Shown here: positions 19,327 through 27,745 of the stretch, piece by piece | Layout: each line of letters opens with the position of its first letter | How positions within the stretch are numbered: the first letter of the stretch is position 1 | Assembly (NCBI GenBank): GCA_009772985.1 | Contig: WOUS01000001.1 | Location: forward strand, 186,001 to 250,000 | Length of the DNA stretch: 64,000 nucleotides | From: Anaerolineaceae bacterium | Lineage (GTDB): Bacteria > Chloroflexota > Anaerolineae > Anaerolineales > Villigracilaceae | Direction of reading: 5' to 3' | The notes under the pieces: model-generated | Database searches by the model: none | Seen by the model: the letters and a program-made list of their open reading frames with translations, nothing else | Told to the model about the DNA's origin: nothing | Translations under genes and position numbers: made by a program

Positions 19327-20382
19327 TCACCCTATCACTTCCAGGTTTGCAAGCGGGACGACAACCTGTTCCCCGCTTTCCAGGCGCACCTCCCCGGCCG
19401 GGGCGCGCAATCCGCTGGGAAAGGCCGTCGCTCCGGGCCGCAGGCTGACCAGCGCGCCGATCTCCCCGATGTGGGGAGCGCGGCGCAGGCAGACGGTCTG
19501 GCCGGGGGCGAAGACCTCGGTCGCGCGCGGCGGCGGAGGGTCCTGGCTGACCGGCAGGGGGATGATCGCCTCCGGGCGCACGCCGGTGTGCCGGTCGAAG
19601 CCGGCCGTGTTGAGGGTCGTTTCGCGCCTGGCGCTGGTCGTCAATAGTTTATAGGCCGCGCTGTTCATCGGGCGGCGGCCAAACCCGTCCAGCACCAGCA
19701 CCGGGTAGCGCGCCTGCAGCGCCAGCGGGATCAGTCCCGGCGCCATGCTGCCCAGGATCAGGCCGCGCACAGGCAGTTCACTCGCCGCCTGCAGGACCGC
19801 CGGGTCCTCGCAGATGCCGCCCAACAGGATGGAGCCGCGCATGCTGACGTCTATTTTGCCGCGCTCCAGCATTTCGTCGGGAGCAGAGAGCAGGGGCAGC
19901 ATCAGGCCGGCGTCCACGCGGCCGTTGCCCCACACGCCCTGCACCAGCGCCCCGTGGACCGTGATCTCCGCGCCGCGTTCGGGGATGAGACGCGTTACCA
20001 TGCCAGGCATGCCGGCGCGCAGTTCGTACGCGCCTTCCCCGACCTCCAGCAGGATGCGCCCGCCGCCGATGATGATCACCCGCCCGGCGCAGGGAGCGCG
20101 CACCGCATGTGGGACCAGGCCGGTCTTCTGGGCAAGCGCCTGGCCCTCGGTCACGCGGTCTCCAATCTTGCACTGGATCATTTTGTGCGCCGCTTCGGTC
20201 GAGATGCCGAGCGTGCGCGCCACATCCACCAGGACGTGGTCCTGGCCGAAATTGGCCTCGGCGATCACGTCCACCGGCGAGACTTTCTGCTCCAGGCGGG
20301 CAACCACCCTCCCGGGAACCGGCAGGAGCCGTTCGCGGCGGATGGTGGTCAACGCAAGGATGTGAGCAACAGAAGCCAGCAT
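19327..20382 (-). CDS. conserved protein downstream of the GlmL-like ATPase, function unknown
   Basis: A 351-residue soluble protein. The N-terminal part (about 1-120) looks beta-rich with barrel/sandwich segments (VSPVDVIAEANF, APCAGRVIIIGGGRILLE) of the kind seen in biotinyl or adaptor domains. The middle has a small-residue-rich alpha/beta region (RGSILLGG, PVLVLDGFG), and the C-terminus another beta stretch (GEIGALVSLRPGATAFPSG). I cannot assign a family. Start ATG 20382 follows AGGAGG; the gap to the upstream GlmL-like gene is seven bases. Tight linkage suggests a joint role with that ATPase. Confidence 0.6.
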   Translation of the reverse strand: MLASVAHILALTTIRRERLLPVPGRVVARLEQKVSPVDVIAEANFGQDHVLVDVARTLGISTEAAHKMIQCKIGDRVTEGQALAQKTGLVPHAVRAPCAGRVIIIGGGRILLEVGEGAYELRAGMPGMVTRLIPERGAEITVHGALVQGVWGNGRVDAGLMLPLLSAPDEMLERGKIDVSMRGSILLGGICEDPAVLQAASELPVRGLILGSMAPGLIPLALQARYPVLVLDGFGRRPMNSAAYKLLTTSARRETTLNTAGFDRHTGVRPEAIIPLPVSQDPPPPRATEVFAPGQTVCLRRAPHIGEIGALVSLRPGATAFPSGLRAPAGEVRLESGEQVVVPLANLEVIG

Positions 20383-20389
20383 GGATGGG

Positions 20390-22141
20390 TCAGCCTCCTA
20401 CCGTCCACAGCCATTTCTTGAGCAGTTCGCGCCGCCGCGCGGGTTCGGCGGGCAGGCGCAGCGGGCGGCCGCGCGCATCAATGACCACGCCCAGCACCGT
20501 TCCGCTGACGGTCAGGTCGCCGGAGCGGCCGGGACCGAAGCCGACGTCGGCGTGGTGCAGCGGCTCGAAGTGCAGGCGTCCCGACTGCCCGCTGGTGAGC
20601 GGCATGATCTCCAGCGCGCCCTGCTTGACGTCCAACTGGGTCTGGCTGCCGTTCTGGTGGGTCAGCCACACGCGCAGCACCGGCGTCCCGTACTTCACCG
20701 AGGAAACGGGAGCGACGACCGTTGCCAGCCCCAGGAAGGCGCCCGATTCGAGCACCTGGATGGGCAGGATGGAACTGCGGCTGGCGGCCGCTCCCAGCGC
20801 GGGCATCAGGTTGTTCTGGTCGAGGATGACGGTGGTGATCCCGACCGGCTGGATGGCGTCCAGCAGGATGAGCAGGCCCTGGCCGAGCGTGGGGGCATGC
20901 GTGACCACGCTGCCGCCCGCCAGGATCGGCTCGAAGTACGGGAGCAGGCCGGGAGTCGGGCGGGCCGCGGCGGCCGGGAATTCGCGCGCCGCGTTCTTCA
21001 TCGCCAGGTGCAGGGCCTGGCGCGCCAGCGCCTGCTCGATGGCCAGGTCTTCCACCACCGCCGGGAGAGTGGTCGGGTAGAGGGATTTCTGGTACAGGTA
21101 ATCGCGCACCGTGTCGGCGGGGATGTCGAGCGGGAGCCAGCGCTGGATGTCTTCGAGGCTGGTGAAGCGCAGCAGGCCGGAGAGGCTTTCGCCCAGGCCG
21201 AACTGCGGGTACACGCCCAGGGTCAGGCTGCCGCCGAAGCCGGCCGCCACAGTGACGTTCGATGCGCCAACATCCACGCCCAGGATGCCTTTTTTGGCCC
21301 CGTACACTTCGCTCAGGAAGCGGACGATGCGCCCCTGCGCGGAGGCGGTCGGGAGCAGGGTGCCGCCCGCCCAGGTGTTGAGTTCCTCCACGCCGCTCAT
21401 CTGGCCGGCGCGGATGCGGGTCAGCAGTTCGGCCAGGGCGCGCTGGGCAGGCTGGAGGTCCTCGCTTTCGAGCGCCGGGCGGATGTTCGGGCAGACGGTC
21501 AGCGCCGAGGCGAGCGATTGCAGCGAGGCTTTGACCTCTCCGGCCATGTTCTGGTTGCCGGCGTACAGGACGGCCGGGCGCTTGTCGGCGGGGAGCAGGT
21601 AGCAGGCCAGGCCGATGACTTCGAGCAGTTTCTCGACCGAGCGGGTGGCGCCGCCGTCGGTGCCGCCGGCCATCAGCACCAGGTCGGGGCCGAGGCGCAG
21701 GAGGCTGTCGAGTTGTTCTTCGGGCTTGCGCGGGTCGTTCAGGCCGATGGTCTCGACCACGCGGGCATACGTGGAACGCGCCAGCCGCTGGAGGCTTTCC
21801 ATCGAAACGTCGTCCAGCAGGCCGACCAGCGCGGTCTTGACCGCCGGCCCGGCAGAGAGGGTGGCGGCAAAACTGCCCACGCCCGCGCCGTCCTGGACCG
21901 GGATGATGACCTGGTGGTCGGGGCCCAGGAAGGTGCGGCCGGTGATGGTTTGCAGGGACTCGATGGCCTGGCGCACCCCCTCGCGGAGGTCGCGGAACGG
22001 GGCCGCGGCGGTGGTGGGCGCCTGCCCGGCGGCGACGAAGCGATAGATGCCCTCGACCACGTCGAAAAGCGTGGCCTGCGTGGTCACAGTGCCAACGTCC
22101 ACGGCGAGCAGGGATTCAGCGTCAATCAGCGAGGCAGGCAT
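20390..22141 (-). CDS. GlmL/MutL-like ASKHA-fold ATPase
   Basis: A 583-residue protein of the glutamate mutase L (MutL, PF13941-like) family, which has the ASKHA ATPase fold: phosphate-1 loop AVDVGTVTTQATLFDV near residue 13, MAGGTDGG near 157 and a second GVDVGASNVTVAAGF near 287. In clostridia such proteins are associated with coenzyme-B12 glutamate mutase, but no mutase S/E subunit or B12 gene is present here. The gene lies in an operon of membrane proteins, six bases after one of them, so the usual label is probably misleading. ATP-dependent activation or regulation of a partner is the most that can be inferred. Confidence 0.75.
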   Translation of the reverse strand: MPASLIDAESLLAVDVGTVTTQATLFDVVEGIYRFVAAGQAPTTAAAPFRDLREGVRQAIESLQTITGRTFLGPDHQVIIPVQDGAGVGSFAATLSAGPAVKTALVGLLDDVSMESLQRLARSTYARVVETIGLNDPRKPEEQLDSLLRLGPDLVLMAGGTDGGATRSVEKLLEVIGLACYLLPADKRPAVLYAGNQNMAGEVKASLQSLASALTVCPNIRPALESEDLQPAQRALAELLTRIRAGQMSGVEELNTWAGGTLLPTASAQGRIVRFLSEVYGAKKGILGVDVGASNVTVAAGFGGSLTLGVYPQFGLGESLSGLLRFTSLEDIQRWLPLDIPADTVRDYLYQKSLYPTTLPAVVEDLAIEQALARQALHLAMKNAAREFPAAAARPTPGLLPYFEPILAGGSVVTHAPTLGQGLLILLDAIQPVGITTVILDQNNLMPALGAAASRSSILPIQVLESGAFLGLATVVAPVSSVKYGTPVLRVWLTHQNGSQTQLDVKQGALEIMPLTSGQSGRLHFEPLHHADVGFGPGRSGDLTVSGTVLGVVIDARGRPLRLPAEPARRRELLKKWLWTVGG

Positions 22142-22147
22142 AAGAGT

Positions 22148-22813
22148 CTAAAAAAGAGAACCCAGAAAAATCCAGATGAAGTAGATGCGCTCGACGAGCG
22201 CCGTCATGGCGGCGGCGTACACGCCGGCGAACAATGCGCCGAAGGTGATGGCAACGAAGAACTGCCCGACCCAGCCCAGGGCCTGCACGAATTTTCCGCG
22301 CCGGGGGCCGCCGGGCGCGGCCTTCGCGCCGAAGTGGAAATAGACCAGCGTGGTGACCGCTCCGGCCAGCACGATGCTGGCCTCGAACAATTTCTCGGCC
22401 ATCCCATCGCCGGTCACGCCGAACAAGTTCACCGTGGCGGCGGTCTGCGGGAAGATCGTCCCCATGACCGCGCCGCCGATGGCCACCGCCGCGCCGATGC
22501 CCACCAGGTAGGCCATGGCCGGGTTGCCCAGCCGGGCGGCGCGCGGCGAGAGTTTCGCCAGCAGGAGGATTCCCAGCAGGAGCGGGATGACCGCCAGCAG
22601 TTTCTCCGCCAGCGTGCCGTAGACGATGGGGCGGAACAGTTTCGGCCACAGCGCCTGGTGCCAAGCCACCGCCCCGGCGTATCCCGCCGCCACGCCGACA
22701 AAAATGTGGATCGCCAGCCGGAAGAAGGGATTGTCGCCGATCAGGTAACTCAGCACCATCACGGTCAGCAGGAAGGCGGCCAGCCCGGTGATGAGATCCA
22801 TCGAAACCGTCAT
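22148..22813 (-). CDS. polytopic membrane protein (6-7 helices), GlmL-linked operon
   Basis: A 221-residue integral membrane protein. The ATG at 22813 overlaps the stop of the upstream zinc-ribbon gene (ATGA); a longer in-frame start at 22855 is less likely. Hydrophobic segments fall near 5-25, 30-52, 68-84, 98-120, 142-158 and 175-215. Conserved-looking polar spots are GDNPFFRL near 27 and HQAL near 54. No transporter signature was recognised. Position between the zinc-ribbon protein and the GlmL-like ATPase suggests it belongs to the same complex. Confidence 0.7.
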   Translation of the reverse strand: MTVSMDLITGLAAFLLTVMVLSYLIGDNPFFRLAIHIFVGVAAGYAGAVAWHQALWPKLFRPIVYGTLAEKLLAVIPLLLGILLLAKLSPRAARLGNPAMAYLVGIGAAVAIGGAVMGTIFPQTAATVNLFGVTGDGMAEKLFEASIVLAGAVTTLVYFHFGAKAAPGGPRRGKFVQALGWVGQFFVAITFGALFAGVYAAAMTALVERIYFIWIFLGSLF

Positions 22814-25197
22814 GGCTGCACCTCCCGCTGCCGGGCGAGGCGGCGTTCCCGCCACGCGGAGATGGCGCTCCAGACGGTGCCGGCGACGATCATGATCTCC
22901 GCCGCCAGCATCCCGGCGCTGAACGCGTCCCAGTATGCGCCGGCCGGACCCGGGCGCTGCGTGGCCTGTCCGTAGGCCCTCCCGCCCGCCAGCCCGGAAA
23001 CCAAGCCTTTCAACTGTCCGGAGTCGTAATACGGGCGGATCATCGGCTCGGCCTGGGCGGAGATGACCATCAGCATGGGCGTCCCGTCCAGGTACGATCC
23101 GGCCTGCTCGATCCAGTTGCGGCCAATGTCGGGGTCGTCGGTCAGGACGATGACCGCCTCGAAATCGCCCAGCCGCTGCACTCCTTGCAGGGGCGGCGTC
23201 TGCCAGGCAGGCTGGCCGTTCAAACTGTAGGGCGCGGCCGCGGCCGGGTTCTGGGCAAAATCGAGGATGCCCGCCGGGCCGCCGGCCAGGTAGCCCAGGT
23301 TGACGTATGGCTCTCCGGTCTGGTAGTGCTCGGCCTGCGTGTTTTGCAGGAAGCGCTCGGCCAGCGCCGGGCCGGTCGGCGAAGTGGAGAGGAGGGTCAG
23401 CCGCGCCCCGCTGAAGAGCAGGTGGTCAATCAGCGGCGCGGCGGCGGCTTCCATCTCGCCGGAAAGCGCCGGCTGGTAATCGAACACCACCAGCACGGGC
23501 GAATTGGACGGCAGGTCGCCGATCACTTTCATCGTGGGAAGCAGTTCCGAGGGGATCAACGGGCTGGCCGGGACGATATTCCCACCCGCCGCAATCGTCC
23601 CGCCGATGACGACCAGCAGCGTCAGGGCGATGATCCAGCGCAGGAGGCGCGCCGAAAAGAGACGCGCCTGGCTGCGGATGGCCTGCGGCTCGGACTCGTT
23701 GGCAATGATCCGCTCCAGGTGGGCGGCGTGCTGCTGCTGGCCCTCGCCGACCTGCAATTTTATGGAATACGCCGGAGGCTTGCGCAGCGCGCCCATCCCG
23801 GCGGCGGGGGGAAGCACCCCGCGCAGGCCGGCCAGCGGTCCGCGCTGTTCGGCGGGCTGGTTGGCGTCCAGCGGGGTCGTCTTTACATCCGCCACCACCG
23901 CCTCCACCGGGCGCATGGCCTGCACCCAGGAGGGCAGTTCGGCCTTTTCGAGCGACTCGGGAATCTCCTCCCCGGCCCCGGCTTCGGCCTGCGGGGCGGG
24001 AGACTGTTCGGCCTCCTCCGGCTTGAGCGTGGAGAGCCAGTCCGGCTGGTCTTCCATGGAGAACGTGCCTGCTTCAGCCTGCGGGGCGGCCTCCCGGTCC
24101 TGGATGAGCGCCGATGTCCCGCTGGCGGCTGCGCCGGCCTCTTCCACCCCGGCCAGCCAGTCGGGGGCAGTCCCGGCGGGAGTCTCGTCTTTCATCGGCG
24201 CGGCCGCGGCCTGGAAGCCCTCTTCGGCCGGTCCCTGCGCAGCCTCGGCCTGCAACTGCGACAACCAGTCGGGAGCCGGTTCGCCAACGGGAGGCAGCGA
24301 CCCGGTCTTGAACGGTTTGGCAGCCGGCGACTCGGGCGCGGCAGCATTCGTTGGCCCGGTGGCCGCCGCGTCGGCCTGCAACTGCTTCAACCAGTCCGGC
24401 GACTCGGACGGAGCGGGCGGGACCGGCGTCTCCTCCGCCGGGGCGGACGCGGCAGCATTCGTTGTCACGGCGGCCGGGATGCTGTCCAGCCAGTCGGGCG
24501 CCGCGCCGGGCGGGACCTCGGACCCGGTCTCCGTACCGGCAGTTTCTTCCTTCAACCGCGCCAGCCACTCCGGCTCGGAGGCGGTCCCCGCGGCCGGGGT
24601 TTCCGGCCCGGGGCTGGCCGCCTCCATCCCGGTGAGCCAGGAGGGCAGGCCCTCGGCGGGCGCGGCCTTCCCTTCGGGGGCCGGCTCTCCCAGGCGCGAC
24701 AGCCACTCCTCGCCCGCCGGCTGGACCGGCGTCTCGTCGGCGGGCGGCGCGCCCCCGTCTGCATCGAGCTTGTTGCGGATGCCCGTCAGCCACTCGGGGA
24801 CTTCCTCTTCATCTTCCGCGCCGGATTTCAACCCGGCCAGCCAGTCGGGCAGTTCGCCGGGAGCGGCCGCGGGGGGCGCGGCAGGCTCGGAAGCGGCAGG
24901 CAGGCAGGCGTCGGGGGGAGGCGCGGCGGGCGTCTGCTCCCCCTTGCGCACGGATTGGAGCCAGGTGGGCAGTGCCTTTTCCAGTTCGCCGGTGTCTTTT
25001 TTCGTGGGGCTGTCGCCGGGATGGATGGGGGTCTTCCCGCCGGGGAGGGAAACCCGCTCGAACTCGGAGGTGACCTTCTTGACCGGCTGCTCGCCGGGAT
25101 GGATGGACAGCTCGATGCGCGCCCCGCAATATTCGCAGATCTGTGTTTTGGGCGGGTTGGACTTGCCGCAGGTCGGGCAGAGCGCGTCGGCCATCAT
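22810..25197 (-). CDS. zinc-ribbon protein with twelve P-x-W-L motifs, membrane helices and an extracytoplasmic domain
   Basis: The 795-residue protein starts with a zinc ribbon (CPTCG...CEYCG, residues 7-25) and two related IHPG-E/D-x-P segments. A long Ala/Glu/Pro-rich, probably disordered region (about 70-430) follows, carrying twelve short motifs such as LPDWLAGL, VPEWLTGI, APDWLSQL and SPDWLKQL. One helix (about 515-535) leads to an alpha/beta extracytoplasmic domain (VLVVFDYQPALSGE, AVIVLTDDPDIG), and a last helix (about 758-778) is followed by a basic tail. It overlaps both neighbours by four bases. The motif array could recruit many copies of a partner along the membrane (inference). 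No close family recognised. Confidence 0.75.
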   Translation of the reverse strand: MMADALCPTCGKSNPPKTQICEYCGARIELSIHPGEQPVKKVTSEFERVSLPGGKTPIHPGDSPTKKDTGELEKALPTWLQSVRKGEQTPAAPPPDACLPAASEPAAPPAAAPGELPDWLAGLKSGAEDEEEVPEWLTGIRNKLDADGGAPPADETPVQPAGEEWLSRLGEPAPEGKAAPAEGLPSWLTGMEAASPGPETPAAGTASEPEWLARLKEETAGTETGSEVPPGAAPDWLDSIPAAVTTNAAASAPAEETPVPPAPSESPDWLKQLQADAAATGPTNAAAPESPAAKPFKTGSLPPVGEPAPDWLSQLQAEAAQGPAEEGFQAAAAPMKDETPAGTAPDWLAGVEEAGAAASGTSALIQDREAAPQAEAGTFSMEDQPDWLSTLKPEEAEQSPAPQAEAGAGEEIPESLEKAELPSWVQAMRPVEAVVADVKTTPLDANQPAEQRGPLAGLRGVLPPAAGMGALRKPPAYSIKLQVGEGQQQHAAHLERIIANESEPQAIRSQARLFSARLLRWIIALTLLVVIGGTIAAGGNIVPASPLIPSELLPTMKVIGDLPSNSPVLVVFDYQPALSGEMEAAAAPLIDHLLFSGARLTLLSTSPTGPALAERFLQNTQAEHYQTGEPYVNLGYLAGGPAGILDFAQNPAAAAPYSLNGQPAWQTPPLQGVQRLGDFEAVIVLTDDPDIGRNWIEQAGSYLDGTPMLMVISAQAEPMIRPYYDSGQLKGLVSGLAGGRAYGQATQRPGPAGAYWDAFSAGMLAAEIMIVAGTVWSAISAWRERRLARQREVQP

Positions 25198-25829
25198 TTC
25201 CCTCCGTAGGGCCGTTCCGCGCCGAAGAGGATGCGCAGGCCGATGGTCAGGGTGCCGAGCGCCACGCCGATGAGCAGGCCGCGCGCCCCGCCCACCGCCA
25301 GCACCTGCGTGAGGAACGGGCGCACAACGTCGCTCAGGATCGGGATGTCGCCGAAGAAGGGCAGCGGGGCGGCGCCGAGCAGGATCAGCAGGGCGGTGAC
25401 GAGGAAGACCACGCCGACCAGGTTCAGGCGGCGGCGCAGCAGGCGGATGCTGGCATACGTCAGCGTGACGGCCAGGACCGCCATCAGGCTGGCCTCGACC
25501 GGCAGTTGGACGGAGTCGAACAGGGCGGCCACGGTGGGATGCTCGGGGCGGAGCGCCAGCCCGAGGATCAGGGTGGCAAACAGGGAAATCACCAGGATGA
25601 AACTGTAGAACCTCCCCTTTTCTTTCCTGCGCACCTTGTTGCCGTGGACGGCCAGCAGGTTCACCACGCCGACGAAGATGGCGAACGCCGCCAGGATGAC
25701 CGCCCAGTTCACCAGTTCGATGCGCACGTTCACCAGGGCGGGGACGGTGAAAAAGTATCCCAGCAGGACCATCACGCCGGAGGCGATGGCGATGGCCGTG
25801 GAGAGCAGTCCCTTGAATTTGAACTTCAT
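25194..25829 (-). CDS. polytopic membrane protein (about 6 helices)
   Basis: A 211-residue membrane protein with helices near 8-28, 38-60, 75-92, 107-128, 136-155 and 180-200, joined by short basic loops (NKVRRKEKGR, RLLRRRLN). No catalytic motif. The stop overlaps the start of the zinc-ribbon gene (ATGA) and the start overlaps the end of the preceding gene. Second polytopic component of the operon; function unknown. Confidence 0.7.
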   Translation of the reverse strand: MKFKFKGLLSTAIAIASGVMVLLGYFFTVPALVNVRIELVNWAVILAAFAIFVGVVNLLAVHGNKVRRKEKGRFYSFILVISLFATLILGLALRPEHPTVAALFDSVQLPVEASLMAVLAVTLTYASIRLLRRRLNLVGVVFLVTALLILLGAAPLPFFGDIPILSDVVRPFLTQVLAVGGARGLLIGVALGTLTIGLRILFGAERPYGGK

Positions 25830-26572
25830 AGGAAGCCTGCCAGTTTGAGCGCCGCGCCGGCGAGCAGGACGGCGATCAACAGCCAGCGCAGGATGTCCTG
25901 CACCGTCAGGCTGGCGGAGTGGAGCGGCCCGCCGCCGTTATAGGCCTGCGCGGCGAACAGTTCCTCGCCGATGAGGGCGTCGGGGGCGCTGGCGTACAGC
26001 ACCGCCTGGGCGGGCAGGTTGTCGCTCGCCGCCAGGAGGTAGGTGTTCGTGCGTTCGGCGGCGTCGGTCAGGAGGGCGGCCTCCACGCCGAAGTTGCCCA
26101 TCAGCAGGGTGGCGGAGACGTTCTCATCGTGCATCACCGGCAGGGTCCCGGCGGCGTAGGAGAACGGCGTCAGCCCGGCCAGGCGGCCGGCAGTGATGTC
26201 GAAGGCCGCGCCGGGGGTGATGGTCTGGAAGGAGGATTGGAGGGTATCCTGGGAAAGGATGGCGATGGCCGAATCGCCGGAGGTGGCCACCGGCGGCTGG
26301 TCGGAGGCCGAGGTCAGGTCTGCCAGGCGGCGCAGCATTCCGAGGCCGGCCAGCGCGGCGGCTCCCTGCGGCGTGGTCAGCCCGCCGCGTCCGAGCGAGA
26401 CGTGCAGGCGGGTGCCGTCTTCGACCACCCGTCCCACCGCCTGGCGCAGGCGGGCGAAGGCCGGCAGGTCGCGGAAGGCCGGCGCGGACTTGCGGCGCAG
26501 GAAGGACAGCCCCAGCATCAGGCCTGCTGTGAAAAGCACCACGGCGAAACCGGCCAGCCCGACCCAGATCAC
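25826..26572 (-). CDS. DUF6754-like membrane protein
   Basis: A 248-residue protein with an N-terminal helix (about 4-24), a soluble alpha/beta-looking middle (RLRQAVGRVVEDGTRLHVSLGRGG, then SGDSAIAILSQDTLQ), and a C-terminal helix (about 225-245). The G-x-L-H-V-S-x-G-x-G segment reminds me of DUF6754, a family of unknown function in Chloroflexi and relatives; this is from memory. It overlaps both neighbours by four bases, indicating translational coupling. Confidence 0.65.
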   Translation of the reverse strand: MIWVGLAGFAVVLFTAGLMLGLSFLRRKSAPAFRDLPAFARLRQAVGRVVEDGTRLHVSLGRGGLTTPQGAAALAGLGMLRRLADLTSASDQPPVATSGDSAIAILSQDTLQSSFQTITPGAAFDITAGRLAGLTPFSYAAGTLPVMHDENVSATLLMGNFGVEAALLTDAAERTNTYLLAASDNLPAQAVLYASAPDALIGEELFAAQAYNGGGPLHSASLTVQDILRWLLIAVLLAGAALKLAGFL

Positions 26573-26838
26573 GCCCGTCCCTCCTCGCGCAGGAAGTTGA
26601 CGAATGAGCGCCGCTCGTTTTCATCTTCCAGCAGGCCGGCCAGGTTATCCAGCGCCGCGCCTGAAAGCGCCGGGCGCAGTAGCGGCCCGCCAAAATAGAG
26701 CGCCTGCGCGCCGAGCAGCGCCAGCGGACCGGCAGCCTCCAGCGCCCAGGCAGCCAGGTTCCCCAGCCCGCGGCGGCGGAGGGAGTCGGCCCAGCGGGGC
26801 CAATCGGCTCGCATTTCAGTGTGGGTCTCGGTCGGCAT
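26569..26838 (-). CDS. small first protein of the GlmL-linked operon
   Basis: An 89-residue protein with an acidic N-terminus, Trp/Arg-rich stretch (RADWPRWADSLRRRGL), a hydrophobic segment (about 36-52) and an acidic/basic tail (LLEDENERRSFVNFLREEGRA). It overlaps the DUF6754-like gene by four bases and is the first gene of the operon. A minus-strand TATACT box lies about 24 bases upstream, with a weak -35. No known family. Confidence 0.6.
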   Translation of the reverse strand: MPTETHTEMRADWPRWADSLRRRGLGNLAAWALEAAGPLALLGAQALYFGGPLLRPALSGAALDNLAGLLEDENERRSFVNFLREEGRA

Positions 26839-27181
26839 AACTCGCCTGTATGCTGCCAGTATAGCACAACTTGTGAAACACTAAAACAGAGGGTGCTGGT
26901 GTATTTTTCCCATATTTATTGGATGGTCATTTTTAATGCAACTAATGCAGGAACATCATTCCATACGCGCTTGATTCAACAACAAGCCTGAAAATCAAAA
27001 ATGGTGCAAATGCAACCGTCATGCACTGATTTGATTTTAATGCTTTTTGTTTGAATCTGTAAATCGGTCAGAGGGGCGGTTGGTAAAATTTCCGGACAGC
27101 CAGGGATCAATCCAGGAAATCCTCACGCGCGGCTGGTCAAGGATAGTATAATCGAATCAGATTTCCGCTGAGGAGAAGGCC
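26839..27181. other. AT-rich intergenic region between divergent operons
   Basis: About 340 bases without a credible gene. The left end carries a probable minus-strand promoter (TATACT near 26860) for the GlmL-linked operon. The right end carries a plus-strand TATAAT (around 27145-27150) and GGAG before the GNAT gene. The middle is clearly more AT-rich than its surroundings, with several TTTTAATGC / AATGCAACTAATGCA-like fragments. I see no RNA gene or riboswitch fold that I can support. Confidence 0.5.
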
Positions 27182-27745
27182 ATGATCTACGGAGAACGCA
27201 TCCGCTTCCGCCGCGATGAACGCAGCGACCTGCCAAAATTTGTCGAGTGGCTGAACGACCCGGACGTGCGCCGCTTCATTTCCGCCAACCTGCCCCTCTC
27301 GCAGGCCAACGAAGACGGCTGGTTCGAGGACATGCTCAAGCATCCGCTCGAGGAACAGCCCTTCGCCATCGAGATCCGCGACGGCGATGGCTGGCGGCTC
27401 ATCGGCAACTGCGGACTGTTCGGCTTCGACCAGCGCAGCCACAGCGCCGAAGCGGGGATCATGATCGGGGACAAATCCTGCTGGAACAAGGGCTACGGGA
27501 CCGAGACCATGCGCCTGCTGCTGCGCGTCGGGTTCGGGACCCTGAACCTGAACCGCGTTTTCCTGCGCGTGGACGCGGCGAACCAGGGCGGCATCCGCGC
27601 CTACGAGAAAGCCGGCTTCGTCCACGAAGGTCGTTTCCGCGAGGGGACATTCCGGGACGGTCACTACGAAGACATGCTGTTCATGAGCGTCCTTCGCTCC
27701 GGGCGGGACGCGGACGACAAGAAAGGCAAACCCCATGGCAAATAG
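27182..27745 (+). CDS. GNAT family N-acetyltransferase (RimJ/RimL-like)
   Basis: A 187-residue acetyl-CoA-dependent transferase of the RimJ/RimL type. It opens with GERIRFRRDERSDLPKFVEWLNDP, has a beta strand pair around EAGIMIGD, the pyrophosphate-binding NKGYGTETMRLLL near 99-111, and ends with the family-typical NQGGIRAYEKAGF. GGAG precedes the ATG. The stop overlaps the PRPP synthetase start by 11 bases. The substrate (ribosomal protein, antibiotic or metabolite) cannot be told. Confidence 0.88.
   Translation: MIYGERIRFRRDERSDLPKFVEWLNDPDVRRFISANLPLSQANEDGWFEDMLKHPLEEQPFAIEIRDGDGWRLIGNCGLFGFDQRSHSAEAGIMIGDKSCWNKGYGTETMRLLLRVGFGTLNLNRVFLRVDAANQGGIRAYEKAGFVHEGRFREGTFRDGHYEDMLFMSVLRSGRDADDKKGKPHGK

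Noticed and set aside
20390-22141. Glutamate mutase pathway
   Set aside because: Only the L-type ATPase is present; no B12-binding S subunit, E subunit or cobalamin genes nearby.
20381-22975. 864-codon open frame on the plus strand
   Set aside because: Antisense to the conserved GlmL-like ATPase and a membrane gene; composition (long Arg/Gly/His/Gln-rich) is typical of a high-GC shadow frame.
23185-25273. Two long plus-strand frames opposite the zinc-ribbon gene
   Set aside because: The minus strand has a real zinc ribbon, motif array and coupled neighbours; plus frames are low-complexity shadows.
26839-27181. Riboswitch or small RNA in the AT-rich gap
   Set aside because: No conserved fold or motif could be recognised by eye; only promoter-like boxes at the ends.
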